64,000 nucleotides of DNA from Mikania micrantha (GCA_009363875.1 CM018687.1:18476963-18540962), one strand, 5' to 3'. Shown: positions 47,701 through 56,787, counted from the stretch's first letter. The notes: generated by a model not told the origin, from the letters alone. Numbers and translations are program-made.

Positions 47701-50700
47701 TTTACAAGATAATCCAACTTCTCGTGAGATGCTATTATTTTAGTGTTTTGGAGATAACCCGTCGTAATTTTGTGAGTTCATTTTTAAGTGTTCATATTTA
47801 GTTTTATTTTTGTTTTGTTTTACATCTTGACTCATAATAGATTTGTTTCATAGTCACGACTCTTATACGTTAATGTTTTTTTCCCTTTTGAGTTTGTTCC
47901 CGAGTCAAAGCAAGGGTGTTAAATTTGCGCGGCAACGCGCGAGAAGCGCCGTCTAGTTAGAATTAAAAGAAAGAGAAGTAAAAGTTGTGTCGGTTGAATA
48001 AGGATAATAGGAATTAGGATAGGTTTTCGGTATTTGAATTTGTTTAATTTAGCTTAGATGTCAGGTAATTAGATTAGTATATAAAGAAGGTACTGTCATG
48101 ACTCATGAATCTGTAATTTGAGTCATTCAATTATTCAATTAAAGAAGAAACGTGAAGAAGGAATTTTCACATAAAACTTTGATTTCATTCTCTAAATATT
48201 GAATTGAGCATTTCAATTGGTATCAGAGTTTGGTTTCAAACGAAATCAAACTCGCCCACTTGATGCGAAGGATTGGATCAAGACCGACAGTGTTAACTTA
48301 TAGCAAGAGACGAACAACAATGGCATACCAAGGAAATAACGCACTATTCATACCAGCCATGGAAAATTCCTTATCGTTTCAATGCCCAATCTAACGTCGT
48401 CCAACTACACAATCAGGGCACTTAGGATCAAGACAATATTCAATGCCCATGGAATCTAGGAGGCAATTGAACCAGTAGCTGAAGCATAGGTAGATCAAAA
48501 GAAGAATAACAAGGTGATTGCTTATCTTTTCGAGGAAACTCCGAAAGACTCGGTGCTACATGTTGCAATCTATACTCAAGCAAGAGAAGTATGGAATGCA
48601 ATTAATAACCCGACGCTTGGGAGTCGAACGAGTCATGCGCTACGCTTAAAAACTCTAACGCTATGTCCCAGAGTTCACTAAAAAGAGAAAAGCAAGGAAA
48701 GGGTGAAGGAAAAGGAAAACATGGTTGTGTTCTTGAGTTTCATTTAACGAAGGAAATGAAAGGAAAATAAAATAAAAGATGTTGTGTTCCTGAGTTTCAC
48801 TTAAGGAAGGAAAGGAAAGGAAAACTAGCCAAAATTCTTTAGTTTTCCATTTCTTTCGATTTGGAAGGAAATTGATAGAAACTGGAAAATTCAATTAACT
48901 GAAACGGGAAAAACAAAGGATAGTTTTGCCTTATTCGAGATAGGCAGACCTCCAAATACAAGAACACGATAAAAAAAATACTAGACAAAGCAAAAAGACA
49001 TGACTATAGGCCTATTTATTCTAGTGGATTGCTAGAAGCTTCCCCTTTATTTTAGCCTTTGAAATAGTTGCTGAAATTAGACATGCAGGTAATTTGGGAT
49101 AATTGCTTAAATTAAGCAGGGAGATAATTGTGCAACTAATGGAGAAGATAAATTTGGAATTCAATCCGAAACTGTAGCAATTCCATTGATCCTTCCAACT
49201 TGATTCATATCAGAAATATAAGTAAAGTTTTTCATTCCTTTCCTTCTATCTCCAATCTGTTCACTCCTTGAATAAACTTGGGAACATAGCGTAAGGGCTG
49301 AGTTCGAGGTGGTAAGGATGAAGGATTGTGGCTATGCTTACAATTTTGCTAGGGAACCACTAGGAATTACTTCTAAATTAGCAGCTCTTGGATCAGTAAT
49401 TGAAGAATCCACACTCGTTTACAACCTGCTTAACGCCTTTCATGGACGATTCATCAATGTGGTAGCTTTGACAGAACAAGTTGTTGATCTGAACACCATG
49501 AAATCCATAAAAGCCGTAGGAAGACTTTAAAGCCTATGAAGAAAGGACTAACTCTGTGACAAAGTTTGCCAATGCAAAGAATGAACTACTCACTTATGAT
49601 GAGTGGTAGGCAAAAAAGGTGCAAGGAAAGCTTGGAGGTTGGAGCTGAGGGGCAACCGTGCCTGACAACCAAGGACGTGATTGTGGCTGTCGACCCATGG
49701 ACATGGCAGGGTTTCGTCAAAGTCATGAAGGCACAAAAACCAAGGGTGAACAAACCATTGAAAGGACTGAGCAAATATTCAGTGCTTCAGGTGTGATGCC
49801 ATGGGGCATTTTGCTTCTGATTGACTGATTGCCCAACCAGAAGGAAATAAGAAGAAAACAACATGGTCCAGAAGCAATAATATGGAGAGGCCTTAATGAA
49901 GGCAGTGAATTTAAATGACCAAAAGGAGTTGGCCTACCTAAATGAAGAAAAGATAGTTCCTGCCAGGTACACCTCAGACCCAAGCGAGGATTCCATGTGG
50001 TACTTGGATAATAGGGCATCCAACAACATGAAATAAACAAGAGCAGGTTGTGATTAAAGTCGACAACATAATTGTTATCGCTCTAATAAAAAATCATGTG
50101 TTTCATGGGAGAAGCAAGCATATCAACATTTGATATCATTTTATAAGAGAGTGTGTTGAAGGATAACAAATCAAGGTGGAATACATTAGTGGGGAAAGAC
50201 AGAAAGCAGATATTCTACCAAAACACTTTCAAGAATTAAGTTTGCAGAAATAAGAGACCTTTGGGAATGAAGACAATAAAGGATCCAAATTCAAGATTAG
50301 GGAGGTGATCGTTGGAGGACTAATCTTGTAATTTAGAAAAAGTATTAGAATTAAAAGAAAGAGAAGTTCGTCGGTTGAACAAGGATAATAGGATAGGTTT
50401 CGGTATTTGAATTTGTATAATTTAGCTTGGATGTCAAGTAATTATATTAGTATATAAAGAAGGTATGGTCATGAGTATGTAATTTGAGTCATTCAATTAT
50501 TCAATAATAAAGGAAGAAACATGAAGAAGGAATTTTCACATTAAACTTTAATTTCATACTCTGAAAATCGAATTGAGCCTTTCACTAATTGATATTGATT
50601 AATCAAAATTGGATAATCAGCCATAATTTCTGTTACAATATGACTGCTTTGCAAATTCCGATGAATCAAAAAAAGGGTTCCCAATGTTTGACTTTGCTCC

Positions 50701-51272
50701 CACACATACTTATTCTTAATCTACATATTTGCCCAAAAAAATTGTTTTCGTTGGCTTGAACCCATGAACCGTAGAGTCACAAAGCAGCAACATTACCAAC
50801 TGCTCTAATATCAGCCCTCAATCATTTAAAAAAAGTAAAACATAGATTGAAAGTAAACTTTCTAATCACTCAATTTGTTGGAACTAGGATAATCTAGACC
50901 TAGAACAACAATAGTATTGAGGTCGCAAAAAACAGACAGCTAAACACCTAGGATGTTGTTTAACAATAGAATTATTCAATTGATACATATATGATTCACA
51001 TTTCAATAAGAAAAACTCAATTCCAAAAGAGAAATTGAATATTTGGAGACAACCTGTGATAGTTCAGAGAGGAGAATGGCAGGGGTGACTCCACTTGAAT
51101 AAGCTTTACAAGTCTTGATAATCCGACCCGAAACCCAGCTCCAAGTCGGCCTATTCGACTCTTCATCAACTGCATCTTCATTTTCATTTGGGGATAATAC
51201 AGATATCGCGTAATCTACGAATCCAAGGAACGGATCATCAGCAACCTGAGTATGTTCTTCACCCAACTCCAT
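32909..51272 (-). CDS. Host gene: multi-OB-fold protein, RPA70/shieldin-2-like, 13 exons
   Basis: Predicted exons, 5' to 3' on the minus strand: 51272-51054, 45850-45661, 44560-44488, 44211-44064, 42589-42489, 42342-42202, 41144-41003, 40929-40786, 40555-40398, 40297-40223, 34319-34181, 33737-33474, 33058-32909. All junctions are GT-AG, phases agree, and the sum is 1944 nt: 647 codons plus TGA, with no internal stop. The product looks like tandem OB folds ending in a zinc-ribbon OB fold, the plan of RPA70 DNA-binding domains and of shieldin subunit 2. Role is inferred: single-stranded DNA binding in repair or replication, in the nucleus. ATG at 51272 is the first Met of the open frame. It is the only intact host gene here. 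Orthology was not tested; MEIOB is another possibility. Confidence 0.8.
33838..33966 (+). mobile_element. SINE 3' end with GTT tail, in intron 11
   Basis: Contains CAGGTAAAGTTTGCC ... CCACCCTCCCCAGACCCTAC ... GTGGGATTTACTTGG and a (GTT)n tail, the typical 3' part of TS-like plant SINEs. The 5' head is not recognised. Confidence 0.65.
34181..40555 (-). CDS. OB-fold gene exons 9-11 (third OB fold, linker)
   Basis: Exon 9 (40555-40398) has MSNISIYGVITDIKRTN and SLRIEDPTGGIWAKL, an OB-fold strand pair. Exon 10 (40297-40223) has GHTVYIAGLTCSMTKCK. Exon 11 (34319-34181) has VSWDEKEGGCLFFNLSCLP and LLNSSCLHKSSALSDL. Intron 10 between exons 10 and 11 is 5.9 kb and holds copia-1 and the MITE row. Confidence 0.7.
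34928..35794 (+). pseudogene. copia-1 integrase
   Basis: The frame at 34928-35449 has the HHCC-like start and the first two acidic residues (VYADVCGPI, LRTDNGRDFTS). The third (Glu in QQNGVVERRN) is in another frame (35334-35540), so there is a frameshift near 35410. The end of the integrase (HLKVFGCVSYVKVP, RLFDPINKKIVVSRDVIFE) is at 35534-35794. Confidence 0.85.
36240..37172 (+). pseudogene. copia-1 reverse transcriptase
   Basis: Three open pieces. 36240-36446 has IGLKWVFKVKKDANGDV. 36453-36827 has HHLDVKSAFLHGDIKEEVYV and ALYGLRQAPKAWN, with a conserved Asp in LDVKSAF. 36834-37172 has the catalytic CVDDMIVTGENQDD (usual Tyr is Cys) and LHYYLGIEV. Each break is a single stop or indel, and the piece ends at a stop in place of a codon before PDLTFAVGYVSRF. 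Confidence 0.85.
37200..37823 (+). pseudogene. copia-1 RNase H and C-terminus
   Basis: FMQSPKQAHMQAVKQILRYL, then a frame-shifted stretch, then LRVDNQSAISPMKNPMFHGR and SKHINTRYHFMRE, the standard copia RNase H end with Asp in VDN. Ends MKELLGMKIYHL ... TAA. Confidence 0.8.
38570..38640 (-). mobile_element. SINE-like repeat, family S, partial copy
   Basis: Matches the 5' part of the family in reverse (GCCCCTTGAGGGCCCACACA, then TATATG and CACCACA). Intron 10. Confidence 0.45.
38701..39000. mobile_element. Possible MITE with repeated GTGATAATTATCAC palindrome
   Basis: After a (TA)n/(GA)n run at 38701-38748, the stretch contains the 14-bp perfect palindrome GTGATAATTATCAC at about 38839 and 38912 and part of it near 38949. 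Ends are loosely inverted (CAAAGTGAGCGAAGGA at left, TCCTTCGTACTTTCG at right). Intron 10. Confidence 0.4.
39030..39270. mobile_element. MITE, TIR GGGGTTGTATCCTGT
   Basis: Left GGGGTTGTATCCTGTAAAAA and right TTTTCACAAGATACAATCCC are inverted copies, continuing into CCTGATCTTTGA/TAAGATCGGG and CCCTATCTGGG/CCCAGATAGGG. Flanked by TATA on both sides. Terminal words are shared with the 287-1860 transposon. Confidence 0.8.
39281..39682. mobile_element. MITE, TIR GGGGAA, palindromic
   Basis: Inverted ends GGGGAAAGATC ... TTTGCCTAAAAAGG and CCTTCTTAGGCAAAA ... ACCTTCCCC, flanked by TATATATA both sides. A second copy in other orientation is at 30030-30365. Confidence 0.8.
39695..40074. mobile_element. 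MITE, TIR GGGGATGG, foldback
   Basis: Inverted ends GGGGATGGAATTAATTATA and TATAATTACTTCCCATCCC, 380 bp, flanked by TATATATA both sides. The interior is a long imperfect palindrome shared with the element at 1-286. Confidence 0.85.
40786..42589 (-). CDS. OB-fold gene exons 5-8 (second OB fold and linker)
   Basis: Exon 5 (42589-42489) begins DENDDAMLIIAQFCSDS. Exon 6 (42342-42202) has GKFGSLQRKQITLVDNDNF and LLLWGDQVALANCF; the LLWGxxA word is typical of RPA-type OB folds. Exon 7 (41144-41003) continues with SWLAIDQPFVSSC. Exon 8 (40929-40786) has GSKLLTTIDPSQGPKVSQV. Exon 8 starts VCVAS and ends SSYPFR before GTAAGT. Confidence 0.75.
41950..42180 (-). mobile_element. SINE-like repeat, family S, copy 3
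   Basis: Reverse-oriented in intron 6: GCTAAGGTAGTGTCTGAGG, TGAATAGAGAGACTACTTCC, CCAACGCTTTTGAC, then GAGGGTCTACACATATATAC and a GCGCACCG end. Confidence 0.5.
43125..43395 (+). mobile_element. SINE-like repeat, family S, copy 4
   Basis: Plus-oriented in intron 4; colinear with 6742-7010 from TTTGTGGTGCACGCATA to the tail GTTTGTTTG. Confidence 0.6.
44064..45850 (-). CDS. OB-fold gene exons 2-4 (first OB fold)
   Basis: Exon 2 (45850-45661) has a basic linker KKKRPDYIDQLQKKHKRGK and LTSVLEVVIVDSF. Exon 3 (44560-44488) has FYMLTLGDFWSSNTIDLYLH. Exon 4 (44211-44064) has GRELLLTGCYLRT and ends LIILDE. Alternating beta-strand pattern suits an OB fold with the conserved Gly-rich turn. Confidence 0.75.
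46455..47956 (+). mobile_element. Helitron-like element in copia-2 5' LTR
   Basis: Ends ...GCGCGGCAACGCGC, 12 nt, then CTAG at 47953-47956, followed by T. The hairpin GCGCG/CGCGC with loop GCAA near CTAG is the Helitron 3' signature. It lies exactly between A (46454) and T (47957), and the 3' LTR shows the empty site AGTATTAGAATT. The 5' end is TTACTATC rather than TC, probably changed. No Rep/helicase; interior 47500-47760 has degenerate repeats around GAGATAATCCA. Confidence 0.75.
46523..47392. mobile_element. Foldback MULE-type element, 870 bp, 9-bp TSD TATAATATA
   Basis: Almost the whole element is one inverted repeat: 46523 to about 46940 against about 46978 to 47392, with about 40 bp between. 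Ends are GACAAAATTAC and GTAATTTTGTC. A perfect direct 9-mer TATAATATA flanks it (46514-46522, 47393-47401), the TSD length of Mutator-like elements. Within each arm is a sub-repeat CCCAGAAGTTCACGTGG present twice. No transposase. Confidence 0.85.
48320..48660 (+). pseudogene. copia-2 gag, N-terminal part
   Basis: From about ATGGCATACCAAGG the region reads as a degenerate copia gag (words like ACTCGGTGCTACATGTTGCA and TACTCAAGCAAGAGAAGTATGG, i.e. A-REVWNA-type). Several stops. It is interrupted at 48658 by a Harbinger MITE. Confidence 0.6.
48659..49291. mobile_element. PIF/Harbinger-type MITE, TSD TAA
   Basis: Ends CGCTATGTCCCAGAG and GGGAACATAGCG are inverted copies; TAA flanks both sides (48656-48658, 49292-49294), a 3-bp TSD as in Tourist/Harbinger elements. 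Excluding it lets the gag reading continue. Internal GTTGTGTTCYTGAGTTTCA occurs twice. Confidence 0.75.
49295..50040 (+). pseudogene. copia-2 gag C-terminus and protease remnant
   Basis: 49309-49530 reads a UBN2-type gag (LLNAFHGRFINVVALTEQV and LNTMKSIKAVGRL). After frameshifts, near 49790-49830, a CCHC-like RCDAMGHFASD is followed by a stop where the last Cys should be. Near 50000 a WYLDNRASNNM segment is the protease active region with DNGAS changed to DNRAS. Confidence 0.65.
50041..50280 (+). pseudogene. copia-2 RNase H end
   Basis: After an internal deletion, VDNIIVIALIKNHVFHGRSK-like codons, HFIRECVEG, IKVEYISGERQKADILPK. This is the C-terminus of copia RNase H. The join to the protease remnant at about 50040 removes integrase and RT. 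Confidence 0.65.
50690..50818 (-). mobile_element. tRNA-derived SINE fragment
   Basis: Minus strand GAGCAGTTGGTAATGTTGC (A-box-like), then GGTTCATGGGTTCAAGCC (B box), then AACGAAAACAATTTTTTTGG. Intron 1. Confidence 0.5.
51054..51272 (-). CDS. OB-fold gene exon 1 (start)
   Basis: Encodes 73 residues opening MELGEEHTQ, then an acidic stretch and KTCKAYSSGVTPAILLSEL. Donor is CAG/GTTG. Intron 1 is 5.2 kb and filled by copia-2. Confidence 0.8.
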
Positions 51273-52793
51273 GCCCGCAATGTATAATCTGACTATCACC
51301 CGATTTGAGTACAAGCCACAGTTGCAAGAGAAATTTGGTAATATGCAAACCCTAGTTTTGATGCTTTGATATTTTGGCGGGAGTTTGAGAGAATAGAATA
51401 TCTGTTTTTTTTAAACCCTTCGTAACTAAGGAAACCAGTTAGCCTGCTGCAACGCAAGCGGATGCATTTAACACATGCATCCTAATTATTACTGTCATAT
51501 CAGATTTTTAATCATTATTTTCATATGCATTCCCTCTTCCTTTTTTTAGCCACAACTCATCATTCTCACATGCATCATCTCTCTTTTAAATCATCATTTA
51601 TTTTTCTATTTTTTTAAAATAATATTTTTTTAAATAGTTGGTGTAAAAAAAATTCTTCTTTTCAAAAAGACCTTTTTTATATTTTGCCAATGAGCCTATT
51701 TTTTTTTTTTAAAAAAATGATTTTTATTGTTTGGGTCCTACATTTAAGTTGTATGTTGATGCACTTCCTCAAGTACAAAAGCCAAATGCACCATCTGCTC
51801 AACTCTCTCTTCATTGAGCACCTCCACATACACCCTCTATGTCATCACGTACATCCTCAATGCACCCCATTGTGGGTAGTCTTAGAACATTTATGTGCTG
51901 ATTTTTTTAGAGTAAAATATTTTTCTAGTTTAAGCCAAAAATGTTCCTATTTCTAAGTTTTCTTCTGGCCAGATAGATCAGGTCAATGCCGGTCTCACTA
52001 TACAAATCTTGAGGCAAGGCCTAGGGCCCTCATATATCTAGGGCCCCAACCGTTCGGGTTATGTCTGCGATATTTATTTTGTCGTTTTAAATCTAAAAAA
52101 TTAAAGAGTTCACTTGTATTTTCCAAAAGAGGAAGTTTGCTTAAGGTATTTTGTTTCCAAATAATTACACCTTAAACGTTTTTGTTGCATCTTTATTTGA
52201 AATTAAAATAATTTTTTTATTGATGGTATGAGTGAAAGATTTAGACTAACTTTATAGTGGTACTTAGGGTAATCAAGCTGATTAACAAAGAGATGCAAGA
52301 TTATAAAATATTATAACTAAGTATTGTACTTTATAGAATTTTTTTGTTTATATTATTTATTATTATCATTAGTTGAGTGCATTTATGTATATAGAGAGAC
52401 AAGCTAACATATTTTTTACGTTTTTATAATTTATGAACCATAAGCGCAAGCAAAAAGTTTATTAGGGAAAGGACCTCAATTTTTTATTTGTCTTGGACCC
52501 CCAAAAAACTTGAGTCGGCCTTGAATCAGGTTATTATGTTATGTTTTTCATATAGAATGATGATCTATGTGTGAGGGTGATCTCAGGTGATGAGGTGTTT
52601 GCTGTTAAAAAAATTAAACCACTTACACACTTTGGTAAAACTAGGGGGAACAAAAGTGATTGGTTATTTAGACACCTGATTTTTTTTAATACTTTATCGA
52701 TTATATACGTCTCGTATATGTCTATATAAGGTGTATAGTCCCCTATGAAGAACACTGATTCGACAATGATTGGTCTCGTATACTTATCGTATA
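51273..52793. other. Upstream flank of the OB-fold gene; no gene recognised
   Basis: The promoter of the minus-strand gene should start here (51273-51500). It is AT-rich with no clear TATA box or initiator I can defend. 51500-52793 is low-complexity AT with poly-T runs; no domain-bearing frames. Confidence 0.4.
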
Positions 52794-53111
52794 TGTAACA
52801 TCACAGTACTTCGGGTCATTCGTACATCCGTACGATTTTACTGTTACGACCTGATATAATAATTATTGGTGATAATGAATTATTGGATGCATTATTTGAT
52901 GATTATCACTATTATTGGTATACATATTCAGAATATATTATTATACGCGTAAACCATGGGAAGTTTAGTTGTAACCCAACTAAACATAACTAAAGAGTTT
53001 ATCGCAGTCACAGCTAACAGATATATGGATTATTGGTTTGAAATGGAAAGGAGTATGGAGTTAGTTGTTGTTTGGTTGCTAAACATAGTCAAGGACACAT
53101 GGTCTTGGTTT

Positions 53112-53190
53112 ATCGAAATAGCGGTGGGGCGGTGGCTGGGACAGTTGCGACTGACCCTACATATGCCCTATATATATGCATATTTCAGTC
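53112..53190 (+). other. Hairpin module M, copy 2
   Basis: Core GGTGGGGCGGTGGCTGGGAC, AGTTGCGACTGACCC, ATATGCCCTATATATATGC. Arms CGAAATAGC and GCATATTTCAG pair. Confidence 0.5.
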
Positions 53191-53803
53191 TATCATGGAT
53201 GTGTCAGGGATATGGTTTAGTAGGTTTTGGATTGAGATTGGTAATGTTAAAGTTAATGAAATAATAGAAGTATAATTGGAAACTAATGACGCAATGGTGA
53301 GGTTACGAACACAAATTAAACACGAATATTAATTCAGAAATATTAACTTGATAAATTTATTCGCGTGGGTGACGATTCACACGAATATAATTATCGAGAA
53401 TAATATTCTGGAACGACATTCCATAAAGTGTAAATCACATCGAAATACGATATGAGCGTCGGATTCGCAAAGGTGACGATCTTTACGAATACGTACGTAA
53501 GTAACGCGTTTTGATGAGACAATATAATAATATTTAACGATAATAAAATAAGAAAATAAATTAAAAACGTTTATTAGGAATCACAACCTAAAACGAAAAC
53601 GAACGAATTGTTTATTTAAATGATTAATTTAACGAGAATAAACGGAGATATTTTGTTTAAACGATTTCATTTGAAAATCATCTTATTAAAAACGAAACAT
53701 AATTATTTGAACGTTTTACAATTTAAGACATGTTTACGAGAAAACCCGAACATTTATTATATTTTATCGCGATAAAAACGAGACCGAGCACGCGGGGATC
53801 GAC

Positions 53804-53818
53804 CGGGCTATAAAAGCC
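53804..53818 (+). promoter_or_regulatory. LTR D TATA box
   Basis: CTATAAAAGCC in a GC-richer context, about 1 kb into the LTR and followed by a CT-rich leader. Confidence 0.5.
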
Positions 53819-54224
53819 ATATTTTTCTCCTTCTTCCTCATTTGCAAGATCATCTCTTTCTCTCTCTCTCTCTACAAACTCATTTTCGTCACTTTCTCTC
53901 TCTACATCTTCTCTCTAGCATATCTCATTCGTTACTTGACGGATTCACGTGATTCTTGGCCCTAAACGACCACAAGATCAAGGAGAACAAGAATCTACAA
54001 AAAAATCCAACGTTCACCAACTGATTCGAGGTTAATCTAAGCCTTTACTTTTCGGTTTTATTGGAAACTTAATTCGGAAATGGCAGCCATCTCCTTAATA
54101 GGTTCTTAGGGTTTACGTGTGTTAAATCGAGATATTAGTAACCATAGGAGACTAGGGACGAACTCACAAGGATAGGTACATGATGAGGAGAACGATGAAC
54201 ATGTCTTGCTTGTAAGATGCGCAG

Positions 54225-54665
54225 GTCGACGAACCTGTGTAGTTCAGCCGAACCTTGTAGCCGTCGTGCAAGGTGTTCACGAACCCTCCCATGTGGAACC
54301 GAACCTAGGCCAGCCGAACGTTACACTGACGAACCCAGGCGCATGTAGAACGAATCCTTAGGCGAACCTATTGGATCTAGCCGAACCCTTGGCAGGGTTA
54401 ACCGCTTGGGCAGTTGCTGCCGAACCATTTTGCATGGGATTCAGCCGAACCTTCCTAGGTGTCTAGCGAACCCTGTTTGTGTTAGTCGAACCTTAATAAG
54501 GGACGAACCTAGGTATATATGGGGCTGAACCTTTGCTAAACCGAGGATGATGGGCCGAACCATAGGGACTCACCGAACCTGGATAGTTGCTGTAGTCGAA
54601 CCCTAGTTCCATGGGAATGCAGCGAACCTTTCGGGGTGGGGGGAAATGGTAGACGAACCTTGGAG
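54225..54665 (+). repeat. CGAACC motif array in LTR D
   Basis: About 17-19 CGAACC copies in 440 bp, mostly as GCCGAACC or ACGAACC, with unrelated spacers. Confidence 0.85.
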
Positions 54666-55912
54666 TAATTGAACTTAAACCTTGTTTGAGATTGGGTTAA
54701 TAAAAAGAAAATGAAGGTTGTGAAGGGGTGGGCATTCAAGCACACATGAATAGCTCAACCTACCACCTTTTCTCTCTCTAAATATATATATTAAAGAATG
54801 ATAGAATTAAGGACATGGAACATTTTATGGAAATAAAATAAGGATGATCTCCTTAAATTTAAGTTAGATTTTCAAGAATTTAAATCATAATGATTAATTT
54901 AAATGGATTATACACATAGGTATGGGTGCGTGTTTGAATAAGAATAACTTTTTATTCTTAACCATACTTATCTATAAGAAGAATTCTTAGGAAATTGCCA
55001 ATTAAATTATCATTATCAGATAATTCAAACCAACAAGGTTAAATTTTATTTAATGATGATCATTAATAAAATCCAGGGTGTTGCAACTCAACTTAGAGTA
55101 AATAAACTGAGTGAACAAAACACGCAATTAATAGAACACTTATGAAACACGCGTTAATTACAGATTGTTGATTGGTTTCGGATTTCTCTTACGTGAGCGC
55201 GCATCATACGAAAACGCTAATTATAAGGACTCAGGTGAGTTCTCATAACCTCCCTTTCTTTTAAACTGTTTTGTTTTAAAACTCGGAGGTGAGACATGTA
55301 TACCAATTTTAAATATTATTTTGATAACACAAGGATGATACCTGTTTATCAATACGATATTCACATTATAGAATTTTCATTGTTTATGGATTATCACTTA
55401 TATGCATATATCCGTGTAACTTTGTCATTGATTTCGGTCAATAACAAAGATTACATGTATTGCCACTTGGATTATCACAACTCCATGAATCGTTGCCTTT
55501 AACTTCGGTTATTTGCTTTGATCTCATGTATTGTCACGTGGTTAGCCACCACTCCGTGGATCATGTCTTTAACTTATGTTAATTACATAATTTCCATGTA
55601 TTGTCACATATACTATTGAGAATATTGTTGTTGAGATTGGTTGAATGCTTATGTGGTTGATTATCAATTATTGCCTAAGATTATCTATGATTAAATATGA
55701 TTAAAGTGATTATGTGATTATGTGTTGGTTATGTGTTCGACTGTTGTGTTGGGATATGTGTTGGATTATCACGCAGGTATTCTTGTGGATTTTCTCAGGA
55801 AGACCATAAGCTTTTATACTCCTTTTTATCAAAACATTTTTATAAAACCTTTTTAAACATAAACCTTTATACTCCTTTTATAAAATACTTTTAAGTATAA
55901 AAACTTATGATT

Positions 55913-55962
55913 ACTCACCAACTACTTCGTAGTTGACACTTGATTTTCTTACATGTTTCAGG
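55913..55962 (+). other. Conserved LTR stem-loop, copy 5
   Basis: ACTCACCAACTAC, loop TTC, GTAGTTGACACTT, then CATGTTTCAGG; a 7-bp stem. Confidence 0.65.
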
Positions 55963-56257
55963 AAACAAAGACAAGTAAGTTGAAGAGGATGATCTCTTCT
56001 ATTTTGGACATCATCACATAGGATTCTTGGACTTAGCTAATTAACTGAATTTCTGGCGATTAGAATTTAGTTAGTTTAGCTAAATCTTTTGTGTAATTGA
56101 TGTATCTAATTCATGAAGAACATTATTTTTGTGTAAACATTTATTTGGTTTGATTGATATGTGATGGTATATATTTAGATGCCCACGAGCTGTTGAACAA
56201 TCTACACATCCCTCGTGGCATCCCGACGTTTCCGCCATCGGTCGGGGTGTTACAGAT

Positions 56258-56270
56258 TGGTATCAGAGCC
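56258..56270 (+). other. Element D primer-binding site (tRNA-iMet)
   Basis: TGGTATCAGAGCC, three bases after the LTR end. Confidence 0.9.
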
Positions 56271-56493
56271 TGGGTTATAGGGAATTAAGTTACTATAAAT
56301 GGTTGACCTAGTCTATAACCATAGGATACCCTAGTATGAGGCATTTCATACACTAGTTAGTATATTCAGGATTTCATGCTTATGTGTTTATTACATGTTA
56401 ACTGAACTCCTGTTATACATCTGATATGCATATGATGCTTATTAATTTCTTGCTTACGTGTGCCCTAATGATTCGATAAGGACATGCACGTGG

Positions 56494-56576
56494 TGTATCG
56501 TAAAGGTGGTGGGACGTTGGCTGGGGCAGTTGCAACTAACCCCTACATATGCCCTATATATATACCATTTACGGTA
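56494..56576 (+). other. Hairpin module M, copy 3
   Basis: Arm GTATCGTAAAGGTGG, core GGGACGTTGGCTGGGGCAG, TACATATGCCCTATATATA, arm CCATTTACGGTAC. Confidence 0.6.
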
Positions 56577-56700
56577 CATTAGGCGGATGTCAGTATTGAA
56601 GAATGTGGGAACTACCCGTTTGGGAAATTAATTGCTTAGGAATTTCTGCTTTAGGAATTATTTATTTGATCTATAAACACCAGACAAGGACACACTCATG

Positions 56701-56787
56701 GTATACTACAAATGTGGTGGGACGGTGGCTGGGGCAGTTGCGACTGACCCTTACATATGCCCTATACATATACCATTTGTAGTATAG
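56701..56787 (+). other. Hairpin module M, copy 4
   Basis: Arm GTATACTACAAATGTGG, core GGGACGGTGGCTGGGGCAG, TACATATGCCCTATACATA, arm CCATTTGTAGTATA. Confidence 0.6.

Larger units (their letters stand above)
46420..50584 (+). mobile_element. Ty1/copia element copia-2, internally deleted, in intron 1
   Basis: 5' LTR in two pieces (46420-46454 and 47957-48215), primer-binding site TGGTATCAGAG at 48218-48228, gag remnants, a protease remnant, the end of RNase H, polypurine tract ATTAGGGAGGTGA (about 50297) and 3' LTR 50309-50584. Flanking 5-mers ATAAT and CTAAT agree at 4 of 5 bases. Integrase and RT are absent. It is read opposite to the host gene. Confidence 0.8.
52794..56254 (+). repeat. Element D 5' LTR
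   Basis: 3461 bp. TATA-box-like CTATAAAAGCC at 53808, a (CT)n leader (53850-53920), CGAACC array (54225-54665), conserved stem-loop (55913-55962), module M copy (53112-53190). Confidence 0.8.

Noticed and set aside
51003..51314. Longer exon 1 with an upstream start at 51314
   Set aside because: The upstream codon is TTG, not ATG, and the 3' part reads into intron 1; ATG at 51272 with a donor at 51053 gives consistent phase.
53072..53275. Open frames near 52956-53275
   Set aside because: They lie in LTR D over hairpin module M; no domain.
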